Shown here piece after piece: positions 1 through 7,400 of a stretch of DNA of 11,622 nucleotides (positions are counted from its first letter, which is position 1; every line of letters starts with the position of its first letter). Location: positions 1 through 11,622 of the forward strand of contig JAEZQX010000466.1 of the NCBI GenBank assembly GCA_023441105.1, in the 5' to 3' direction. Both the position numbers and the translations under genes were made by a program. This DNA comes from Pseudomonadota bacterium. Its GTDB lineage: Bacteria > Pseudomonadota > Gammaproteobacteria > Burkholderiales > Burkholderiaceae. The notes under the pieces are model-generated. The model saw nothing but the letters and a program-made list of their open reading frames with translations. It ran no database searches and was not told the DNA's origin.

Positions 1-531
1 CTGCTGCACCGTTCGATCCGCGACAACATCGCCTATGGCCGGCCGGATGCCGGCGATGCCGACATCCGCGCCGCCGCCATCCGAGCGCAGGCCGACGAGT
101 TCATCCAGCAGCTGAGCGATCCCCACGGCCGCAGCGGCTACGATACGCTGGTGGGAGAACGCGGCGTGAAGCTGTCCGGCGGCCAGCGCCAGCGCATCGC
201 AATCGCCCGCGTCATGCTCAAGAACGCGCCCATCCTGCTGCTCGACGAGGCCACCAGCGCGCTGGATTCGGAGGTGGAGTCGGCCATACAGGAGAGCCTG
301 AACGAGATGATGGCGGGCAAGACGGTGATCGCCATCGCGCACCGCCTTTCCACCATCGCGGCGATGGATCGACTGATCGTCATGGAGCACGGCCGCATCG
401 CCGAACAGGGAACCCACGCCGAGCTGCTGCAAAGGAACGGCATCTATGCCCGCCTGTGGCGCCATCAGATCGGCGGCTTCCTGGGCGAGGAAAGCGAAGA
501 AGAGGCGTTCAGTCCAGTCGCAGCGCAATAG
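1..531 (+). CDS. ABC exporter ATP-binding domain, C-terminal part (5'-truncated)
   Basis: Partial gene: the frame is open from the first base, so the start lies outside the window; 176 residues are visible. The fragment begins just after the Q-loop ([13 protein letters not shown], a typical exporter segment). It then carries the ABC signature [13 protein letters not shown] (residues 58-70), Walker B ILLLDE (78-83) with the adjacent D-loop SALD, and the H-loop histidine in AIAHRLST (His114). The C-terminal '[13 protein letters not shown]' block is also standard. All catalytic motifs seen are intact. The family is the fused permease-ATPase type (MsbA/multidrug-exporter like), an inner-membrane homodimer or heterodimer; the substrate cannot be told from the ATPase half. 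The acidic tail (EESEEEAF) is ordinary. It is separated from the next gene by 179 bp and has no visible functional link to the pilus genes. Confidence 0.95.
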   Translation: MLHRSIRDNIAYGRPDAGDADIRAAAIRAQADEFIQQLSDPHGRSGYDTLVGERGVKLSGGQRQRIAIARVMLKNAPILLLDEATSALDSEVESAIQESLNEMMAGKTVIAIAHRLSTIAAMDRLIVMEHGRIAEQGTHAELLQRNGIYARLWRHQIGGFLGEESEEEAFSPVAAQ

Positions 532-710
532 GGAAGTCTCCGGGAAGACCTTGCATACCGATCTCCGATTCTCGAGAGCCTGAACGCGTAGCGACGGTCG
601 GCCGAAGCGCCGTCGCGGAGCGCGTGCGCGCGATCGTGCATTAGTGCCTGTCGACGGATCCCGTTCCTCGGCATCCTGTCGGCGCGTATCGACGACCGGA
701 AGCCGCCAGG

Positions 711-1481
711 ATGAATCCAGCTCAAGTCTCCAGCCGCCGGCTGGTCCTCAAGTCGCTCTCGCTCGTCGTGCTCGGTTCCGGCTCCCTCGCGGGCTGCGCG
801 ACGAACAAGCCCGAGGCCGAGGCGGTGCCGCCGGTGATCGACAGCCTGACCCTGCTGCCGGTCGCCATGCCTGAAGGCGTCACGGTGGAGAACCGCGGCA
901 TGCGCGGCGGTCTCGGCTTGCTGCTTGGCGGGCTCGGATCGCTTGCAGCGTCACATACCATCCGGATGAACGGCCAGCGCTTGGACGAACTGATTCGTGC
1001 CAGCGGCATCGACCTGTCCGTCAGGCTGCGCGAGGTTCTCCTGGCGGATCTGGCGAGCAGTCCGGTGGTCCCCGACCTGTTCGCGGACGCGCAGGAGGCA
1101 GCCAAGGCGCGAGCGAACGACGACTTCAAGCTGCTCGGCATCGGCACCGATGCCGTTCTGGACATCTCGGTCAACGACTACGGGTTCTACTGCTCGTCGG
1201 GCGTCGACGACTACACCCCGCAGGTCTACGTCTCCATGGGACTTCGCTCGCCGAGGACCAGTGACTGGCTCGGCGACGCCTCATACGCCTACGACCGCTC
1301 GCCCCCCAATGGCTACCAGCGCCATTTCCAGACGACCGCCGAGCACAAGTTCGGCAGCATCGACCAGTTGTTCGCCGACAGCGCTCGCGCCGTAACGGCG
1401 CTGGAGAACGGCGTGAAGAAGATCGCCGGCGCGATCGCGTTGGACGTCAGGACCGTTCTGGCAGGCCGCTTCCTCGAGTAG
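711..1481 (+). CDS. Predicted lipoprotein with Tat-like signal peptide, function unknown
   Basis: A 256-residue protein that I do not recognise. The N-terminus has SRRLVLK (residues 8-14), close to the twin-arginine consensus SRRxFLK, then a hydrophobic stretch and a lipobox LAGC (26-29). Cleavage would leave Cys29 as the lipidated residue. Residue +2 is Ala, not Asp, so by the E. coli rule it would go to the outer membrane. A glycine/leucine-rich segment (GGLGLLLGGLGSL, about residues 66-78) might be a second membrane-associating piece. The remainder looks soluble and periplasmic, mixed alpha/beta, with 'LGIGTDAVLDISVNDYGFYC' about residues 142-161. The ATG at 711 is chosen because it gives an intact signal peptide and has a weak GGAAG (698-702) eight bases upstream. 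It stands alone between the ABC gene and the pilus cluster; a short hairpin follows its stop. No pilus role is implied by sequence. Confidence 0.85.
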   Translation: MNPAQVSSRRLVLKSLSLVVLGSGSLAGCATNKPEAEAVPPVIDSLTLLPVAMPEGVTVENRGMRGGLGLLLGGLGSLAASHTIRMNGQRLDELIRASGIDLSVRLREVLLADLASSPVVPDLFADAQEAAKARANDDFKLLGIGTDAVLDISVNDYGFYCSSGVDDYTPQVYVSMGLRSPRTSDWLGDASYAYDRSPPNGYQRHFQTTAEHKFGSIDQLFADSARAVTALENGVKKIAGAIALDVRTVLAGRFLE

Positions 1482-1486
1482 CGACC

Positions 1487-1502
1487 CGCCGCGACAGCGG
1501 CG
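1487..1502 (+). terminator. Candidate hairpin after the lipoprotein gene
   Basis: A perfect 6-bp inverted repeat, CGCCGC (1487-1492) and GCGGCG (1497-1502), has a GACA loop and starts six bases after the lipoprotein stop codon. It is followed by TGCTT, not a real T-run. A second weaker hairpin follows at 1508-1528 (GGGG...AGC/GCT...CCCC). The position suits a terminator, but lack of a U-tract makes this tentative. Confidence 0.35.
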
Positions 1503-1704
1503 TGCTTGGGGGAGCATCGCTTCGCCCCGAGAGCGGGTTCACGTGCGTAGCGACCGTCTGTCTCTACGCCTGCTGCTGCACAAGCACATTTCTCGTCTCC
1601 CCATCGACCGAATAGCAGCCTTTCGCGCGGACCGAATTGACCGTTCGTCCGCCGGCACCGCACAACGCTGCCTTCCGTGGCTGCCTTCCTCCCGCCCATC
1701 GACG

Positions 1705-1729
1705 GGTTGTCGCCTGCCTGCGGTCAACC
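1705..1729. promoter_or_regulatory. Imperfect inverted repeat upstream of fimT
   Basis: GGTTGTC (1705-1711) and GTCAACC (1723-1729) pair at six of seven positions across an 11-base spacer, directly upstream of the putative -10 element at 1733. The left arm also contains TTGTCG (1707-1712), similar to a -35 box but about 20 bases from the -10, which is too far for good spacing. It could be an operator for the pilus operon. The evidence is symmetry and position only, and chance is a real alternative in G+C-rich DNA. Confidence 0.2.
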
Positions 1730-1732
1730 TCT

Positions 1733-1739
1733 TATCGTC
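1733..1739 (+). promoter_or_regulatory. Putative -10 element (TATCGTC) at the first fimT start
   Basis: TATCGT at 1733-1738 would place transcription start about seven bases downstream, that is at the A of the fimT ATG (1745). No Shine-Dalgarno sequence precedes that ATG. The same heptamer is found at the same place before the second fimT (10399-10405). No convincing -35 at 16-18 bp spacing was seen, so this is an inference from position and recurrence. Confidence 0.3.
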
Positions 1740-1744
1740 ACCGA

Positions 1745-2311
1745 ATGAACCCTACCCGGCTTTCGATGGCACCCTTCGTAGGCTCCCAGCAACCGTCCGG
1801 CTCGCGCGGCTTCACGCTGATCGAGTTGATGGTGGCGGTCGCCCTGGTCGCCATCCTGTCGGCCGTCGCGGCACCCAGCTTCAGCGAGATGATGGTGCGC
1901 TCCGCGATCCGATCGGCATCGAGCGATCTCGGCTCGGACCTCAACCTGGCGCGCGCCGAGGCGATCCGCGTCGGCGGACGCGTCTCGATGTGCCCGCGCG
2001 CGTCGGCCACCGCCATGGCCTGCGGCAGCGACTGGAGCCAGGGCTGGCTGGTGTTTCGCGAGGCGGGCACCAGCAACATCGGCACCTTCGAAGGCGCCGA
2101 TCGCCTGCTGCGCGAGCACGGTGGCATCCACCAGGACCTGACGCTGACCCGCACCAGCGGCGCCGGCGCCATCACCTTCACGCCAAGCGGCGCGCTGCAG
2201 CCGGACGGCGGCGTGACGATCGCCCGCCTGGCGCTGCGCGCGCCGCACCAGAAGGGGCGCGACCTCGAGGTCTCGGTGATCGGCCGGCTGACGACCAAGG
2301 TGCAGCCATGA
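1745..2311 (+). CDS. fimT: Type IV minor pilin FimT (GspH family), first copy
   Basis: A 188-residue prepilin. The leader (residues 1-22) ends in SRG, followed by FTLIELMVAVALVAILSAV, the class III signal recognised by peptidase PilD; Glu27 is the conserved Glu at mature position 5. The C-terminal half has the FimT/GspH pattern: amphipathic 'LGSDLNLARAEAI' helix, then Cys...Cys-GSDWSQGWLVF (the two Cys could form a disulfide) and a beta-rich end with ITFTPSG. FimT is a minor pilin of the tip/priming complex and in some competent gammaproteobacteria binds DNA. Here the C-terminal tail has GRLT where DNA-binding FimTs carry a GRxR motif. The frame is open back to 1637, but the ATG at 1745 gives a reasonable leader; ATG 1766 is possible and would give a 15-residue leader. 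The stop overlaps the next start (ATGA). First gene of the unit. Confidence 0.92.
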   Translation: MNPTRLSMAPFVGSQQPSGSRGFTLIELMVAVALVAILSAVAAPSFSEMMVRSAIRSASSDLGSDLNLARAEAIRVGGRVSMCPRASATAMACGSDWSQGWLVFREAGTSNIGTFEGADRLLREHGGIHQDLTLTRTSGAGAITFTPSGALQPDGGVTIARLALRAPHQKGRDLEVSVIGRLTTKVQP

Positions 2312-2883
2312 CCCAGCCGCGGCGCAACGCCGGCTTCACGCTGCTCGAAGTCCTGATCGCGCTGATCATCGTCTCGATCGGCCTGCTCGGCGTCGCCGCG
2401 ATGCAGGCGAGCACGCTCAAGAACGCCGGCAGCTCCAAGTACCGCAGCGCCGCCATCAACCTCACCTCGGACATGTCCGACCGCCTGCGGGCCAACCTGG
2501 AAGGCGTGATGGAGGGCAACATGGCGGTGAACACCGGCTACAACCGGCCCCGCACCGCGCTCGCCGACGCGGTCTACAACACGCCGAATGCGGCCTGCCG
2601 CAGCACCGGCTGCCTGCCGGCCGACATGGCGCTGGACGATCTCGCCACCTGGCAGGAGCGCCTCGCGACCAGCCTGCCGCGCGGCACCGGCGTGGTCTGC
2701 GTCGACTCCGGCAGCGGCGGCGCGCCGAGCTTCGACGGCACCACCATCGATCCGCAATGCGACGGCATCGGCACGATGTTCGCCATCAAGGTCTTCTGGC
2801 TGGACAACCGTTCCGAGACCGCAACCGGCGCCGCCACCAGCGGCGCCTACAGCGTGTTCACCACCCGGGTCTCGCCACTGTGA
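2308..2883 (+). CDS. pilV: Type IV minor pilin PilV, first copy
   Basis: A 191-residue prepilin with a short nine-residue leader MTQPRRNAG cut before FTLLEVLIALIIVSIGLLG; Glu14 is the mature Glu5. The 'SIGLLGVAAMQASTLKNA' continuation and 'SDMSDRLRANLEG' helix are characteristic of PilV. The later 'LDDLATWQERLATSLPRGTG' and 'AIKVFWLD' segments also match the family's C-terminal sheet region. Several cysteines (NAACRSTGC, VVCVDS, DPQCDG) could form disulfides in the periplasm. PilV is one of the minor pilins that, with FimT, PilW, PilX and PilE, primes pilus assembly and carries PilY1. Its start overlaps the fimT stop (ATGA) and its stop shares a base with the pilW start (TGATG), so translation is probably coupled. 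Much longer upstream extensions of this frame are not real. Confidence 0.93.
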   Translation: MTQPRRNAGFTLLEVLIALIIVSIGLLGVAAMQASTLKNAGSSKYRSAAINLTSDMSDRLRANLEGVMEGNMAVNTGYNRPRTALADAVYNTPNAACRSTGCLPADMALDDLATWQERLATSLPRGTGVVCVDSGSGGAPSFDGTTIDPQCDGIGTMFAIKVFWLDNRSETATGAATSGAYSVFTTRVSPL

Positions 2884-3707
2884 TGCAGCCTGCCGACTCC
2901 TTGCGCCCTTCCGCTACGCCCGCCGGACAGCGGCTCGCCCGCCGCCAGGCGGGCTTTTCGGTCATCGAGCTGCTGATCTCGATGGTTCTCGCGTCGCTGG
3001 TGATCCTCGCAGTGATGGGCCTCTACACGGGATCGCGGGAGAGCTACGTCACCCAGGACGAAGTCGGTCGCCTGCAGGAGAACATGCGCATCGGCAACAG
3101 CATCGTCGAGCGCACGATCCGCCAGGGGAACTACAAGCGCTTCCCGGCGCCACGCGACCAGAACCCGATGCTGGTCGCCGCCTTCAGCTTCGTGCCGGTT
3201 GCCGGCGCCGACGGCACCGGCACCACGCCGGGCAGCAGCGACATGGTGGAGATCCGCTTCAACGGCAGCACGGATCCGGCGGCCGCCGCTGCCGACGGCG
3301 TGGTGGTCGACTGCCTCGGTGCATCGGTCCTCGCCAGCGACGTGTCGCGCAACCGCTTCCTGGTCCGTGTCGACGGCGAAGGCCGCCCCTGGCTCAATTG
3401 CTCCACCGATGGCGGCGCCACCTGGACGCCGCTGATCCCGGACGTCGAAGCGATGGAGGTGCTCTACGGCGTGTTCTCGAGCGAGAACCGGTCGGTCACC
3501 AACTTCGTGCAGTGGAGCGCGGTGACCGATCCGGCCCGCGTCGTCGCCATCAAGGTCCACCTGCTCTATCGCAGCAACGCCGAAGCGGCGGTGGTGCCGT
3601 CGACGCAGACCTACCAGCTCGCCGAGCGCAGCTACGGGCCGTTTGCCGACCGCTTCCTGCGCAGCGCGACCGAATCCACCGTCGTCATTCGCTCGGTGGC
3701 GCTGTGA
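2883..3707 (+). CDS. pilW: Type IV minor pilin PilW
   Basis: A 274-residue prepilin. A 24-residue basic leader ends in RRQAG, followed by FSVIELLISMVLASLVILAV; Glu29 is the mature Glu5. The segment after the hydrophobic helix, 'LYTGSRESYVTQDEVGRLQENMRIG', is the PilW hallmark: an extended helix with a QENMR motif. The C-terminus has the usual PilW pattern: 'VVAIKVHLLYRS', then a TYQLAER strand, and 'DRFLRSATESTVVIRSVAL' at the very end. Length is within the usual range. PilW bridges the other minor pilins in the priming complex below PilY1. Both ends overlap neighbours by one base (TGATG with pilV and pilX), supporting one transcript with coupled translation. Confidence 0.93.
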   Translation: MQPADSLRPSATPAGQRLARRQAGFSVIELLISMVLASLVILAVMGLYTGSRESYVTQDEVGRLQENMRIGNSIVERTIRQGNYKRFPAPRDQNPMLVAAFSFVPVAGADGTGTTPGSSDMVEIRFNGSTDPAAAAADGVVVDCLGASVLASDVSRNRFLVRVDGEGRPWLNCSTDGGATWTPLIPDVEAMEVLYGVFSSENRSVTNFVQWSAVTDPARVVAIKVHLLYRSNAEAAVVPSTQTYQLAERSYGPFADRFLRSATESTVVIRSVAL

Positions 3708-4465
3708 TGAACCTTGCCGCCATGCTTCGCCGGGCGCGCCGCACGCCGCGCCCCGACCGCTTCCCTCAGCCCGGCCGTCCGGCGCGGCCCGAGCCGTCCC
3801 CGCATCCGGCGCTCGCCCCGCCCCGCCGACAGCGCGGGGCTGCGCTGATCGTGTCGCTGCTGCTGCTGGCGGTCGTGATGCTGCTGGCCACGGCCGGTTG
3901 GCAGATGGGCAGCCAGGAAGAACGCATGGTCGGACAGCAGCGCGACCGCGCCATCGCCTTCGAGGCCGCCGAGGCAACGTTGCGGGATGCCGAGCGCGAC
4001 CTGCTGGGCACCTGCGCCAGCGGCATCGCAGCCGGCGCCTGCACGCCGCGCGCGGCCTTGATCAACGGCGAAACCGGCTTCGGCGCCGCCGGTGCCGAGA
4101 ACACCTGCTCCAACGACGGCCTGTGCCTCGGTTCCACCGCCGAGCGTCCCGATTTCAGCAGCCGCATGCCGATCCTGGTCCTCACCGGCGCTCCGGGTGC
4201 GGTCGGCCTGCCGATCCTCTACGGCACCTACACGCGCCCGGCCGGCGACCAGAACATCAAGGGTCCGGGCGGCGCCAACCTCTGGCGGCCGCGCTACGTG
4301 ATCGAGTCGCTGTGCTACGCCGGCGGCGGCCAGGGCATGACCGGCAGCTTCGTCGCCAGTTGTCCCTCGCCCATCTATCGCATCACCGCTATTGCCCGCG
4401 GCGTCCGCGCCACCGACGAGGCGTCGGAGGTCATCCTGCAATCCTTCTTTTCGCTCGGCAACTGA
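3707..4465 (+). CDS. pilX: Type IV minor pilin PilX with very long leader
   Basis: A 252-residue prepilin. The processing site is RQRG then AALIVSLLLLAVVMLLAT, with Val49 instead of Glu at mature position 5. That substitution is normal for PilX/GspK-type tip pilins, which lack the Glu5 contact to a pilin above them. The next stretch, 'QEERMVGQQRDRAIAFEAAEATLRDAERDL', is the family signature. Four to five cysteines occur in the head domain, and the C-terminus ends 'YRITAIARGVRATDEASEVILQSFF', as in other PilX. The odd feature is the leader: 44 residues from the ATG at 3707, rich in Arg and Pro; in-frame ATGs inside it are Met1 and Met6 only, so a normal short leader would need a non-ATG start. 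The start overlaps the pilW stop. pilY1 begins 22 bp after the stop. Confidence 0.92.
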   Translation: MNLAAMLRRARRTPRPDRFPQPGRPARPEPSPHPALAPPRRQRGAALIVSLLLLAVVMLLATAGWQMGSQEERMVGQQRDRAIAFEAAEATLRDAERDLLGTCASGIAAGACTPRAALINGETGFGAAGAENTCSNDGLCLGSTAERPDFSSRMPILVLTGAPGAVGLPILYGTYTRPAGDQNIKGPGGANLWRPRYVIESLCYAGGGQGMTGSFVASCPSPIYRITAIARGVRATDEASEVILQSFFSLGN

Positions 4466-4487
4466 CGAAGAACGACTGGGGTCCGAC

Positions 4488-7400
4488 ATGAACGTGCCGT
4501 TCGCCACCAACCGCCGCGCCCGCCGGCGCCCGACGACCCGCCAGCGGCCGCTCGGCCGGCAGGGGGTCGCTGCTGCGGTGCTGTTCGCGATGACCTGGCA
4601 GCCGATCCTGGTCCCGGAAGCCCGCGCGGCCTTCTCGCCGCCGATGATCCAGCTCTTCGATGCCCCGTTCCTGGTGGGCGAGCGGGTGCCTCCCTTCGTC
4701 ATGCTGGCGGTCACCAAGGACCAGCAGCTGTTCAAGAAGGCCTACGACGACTTCAGCGATCTGAACCGGGACGGCGTCACCGACACCACCTACAGCCACG
4801 CGATCGACTACTACGGCCACTTCGACAGCTACAAGTGCTACGACTACAGCGACGCCAACAAGCGCTTCGAGCCGGCATCCAACACCAGCGACAAGTACTG
4901 CAGCGGCAAGTGGAGCGGCAACTTCCTCAACTGGGCGACGATGACCCGGATGGACGCCCTGCGCAAGGTGCTCTACGGCGGCCTGCGCAGCCCGAACCGC
5001 AGCAACGGTGACGGCAGCGGCCTGTCCGACGGCGACACCGCCACCTCCACCGTCATCGAACGCGCCTACCTGCCGAACGACGCCCATTCGTTCACCAAGT
5101 ACTACGACGGCGGCGACACGAACAAGCTGACGCCCTTCGACAACGGCTCGATCGAGCGCAAGGGAACGCCGATCAAGGGCTCGAACGACAGCACCGAGAG
5201 GTCGATCGACGACAAGCCGAAGCGCATGAAGGTCAGCAGCTACAGCGGCTTCCCGAAGGACGAATGGGTGCAGCTGAAGGCCCCGAACGGCAGCTATGTC
5301 CGCGGCACCGTGACCGACCGCGGCGAGAGCAGCGGAGAGCAATGGATCGAGGTCGGCAACATCAAGCCGATCAACATCTTCATCGCCCCCGGGACGATAG
5401 CGACCGGGGTTGGCACCGAGTGGACCGTCAGCAACGTCCGGACGCGCGGCCTGACCATCTGCAATACCACCGACGGCGCCGCCAGCGGCGACCAGGCGCT
5501 GTCGGATACCAACACCAACCTGCCCCGCATGAAGGTCGCCCGCGGCAACTACTCGCTGTGGAACGCCGCCGAACGCTGGCAATGCCGCTGGCAGGAGGAC
5601 AAGAACGCCAGCAACGGCAACGATCCCGGCAAATCCGGCCTGATGGCCTACGCCAATCCGCCCAAGCGCGACCCGCAGGGGCTGGATGCCGCCGGGAAAG
5701 GCGCGACCACCGGCCGCGGCGACTACTTCGTGCGCACCCAGGTCTGCCTGGCGTCGCTGCTGGGCACCGAGCGCTGCAGGCAGTATCCGAACGGCAACTA
5801 CAAGCCGGTCGGCCTGCTGCAGATCTTCGGTGAACCCGACCGCATCCGCTTCGGCCTGATGACCGGCTCGTATTCGAAGAACCTGTCGGGCGGCGTGCTG
5901 CGCAAGAACATCAGCCGCCTCACCGACGAGATCAACGTCAGCACGGACGGCACCTTCGTCGCGCTGGCCACCAGCGGCGTCGGTCCCAGCCCGGCACCGG
6001 GAGACAGCGCCTCCACGCTTCAGGGCGGTTCCATCATCACCACGCTCTCGAAGCTGCGCATCGCAGGCTACGAATATCGCGTCGGGACGTACTTCGAATC
6101 GCCCAGCGACGACCGCTGTCCCTACCAGCGGGCGCTCGACCAGAACGACGACTGCAAGAGCTGGGGCAATCCGATATCCGAGATCTTCTACGAGGGCCTG
6201 CGCTACTTCGGCGGCCAGACCAGCCCGACCGGCACCTTCCACACGACCGACGACGCCAGCGTCATCGCGGGACTCGCAACCGCGCAGTGGCCAAGCAACA
6301 GCAAGGCCCTGCTGTCGGAGAAGAACTATTGCGCGCCGCTCAACATGCTGGTCGTCAACGGGGCCGTCTCGACCAACGAGCAGGACGGACAGATCGGCTC
6401 GCTCGGCTTCATGGATGGCTCGCCCGGCAGCGCCGTCCAGCTGACCAACGATGTCGGCAACATCTGGGGGCTGGCGGGCAACTACTTCTTCGGCCAGGCG
6501 GCCGGCGCCACCAGCGGTTCCTCGGGCTACCAGATCTGCTCCGGCAAGTCGCTGACCGGACTGGGCGAGGCGCTCGGCATCTGCCCGGAAGGTCCGACCT
6601 TGAACGGCTCGTACCTGATCGCCGGCATGGCACATCACGCGCATACCAACCGCGTGCGCACCGACATCACCCTGCCCGCGAGTGCCGCCAAGCTCAAGCG
6701 CCCGGCCCTGCACGTCGACACCTACGGCATCTCGATCGCCGGCGGTATCCCGCGCATCCCGGTCAAGTTCAAGGGAGAGACCACCCCTCGCGTCGTGATC
6801 CAGCCGGCCTACCGCCTGACCAACGGCACCTACGGCGGCGGCGGCGCCCTGGTCGATGCGCGGATCATCCGCCAGGTCGAGGAAGACGGCCGCTCCTACG
6901 GCCAGATCATGGTCAGCTGGGAGGACAGCGAAGCCGGCGGCGACTACGACATGGACGTCTGGGGCCTGATCAGCTACGAGATGGACAGCGCCACCAAGAA
7001 GATCCACGTCACGACGGACGCCATCTACGACGCCACTTCGAACCCCCAGGGGTTCGGCTACGTCATCAGCGGCACCGACCGCGACGGGCTGCACTTCCAC
7101 AGCGGCATCCTGAACTTCTCGTACAACGACCCGATGCCCGGCATGGTCGTCAGCGGCAGCACGAAGCTCAATGCGACCGGCGGCTGCCAGGCCTGCACCT
7201 CGGCGGATCCGCCGAGCACCGCCGAATACAACCTCACCAGCAACTCGCCGGCGAAGTCGCTCGAGGACCCGCTCTACTACGCCTCGCTGTTCGGCGGCTT
7301 CGAGGACACCAACGGCGACAGGCGGCCGACGCCGGGCGGCATCGTCGGCGGCGTGATGCAGCCCTCGGAGTTCGACAAGCGCAACAACTACAGCGGCACC

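Noticed and set aside
1543..2307. Upstream extension of the pilV frame
   Set aside because: The translation is low-complexity Arg/Pro/Gly and overlaps fimT, which has real domain motifs. PilV starts at 2308 with a normal nine-residue leader.
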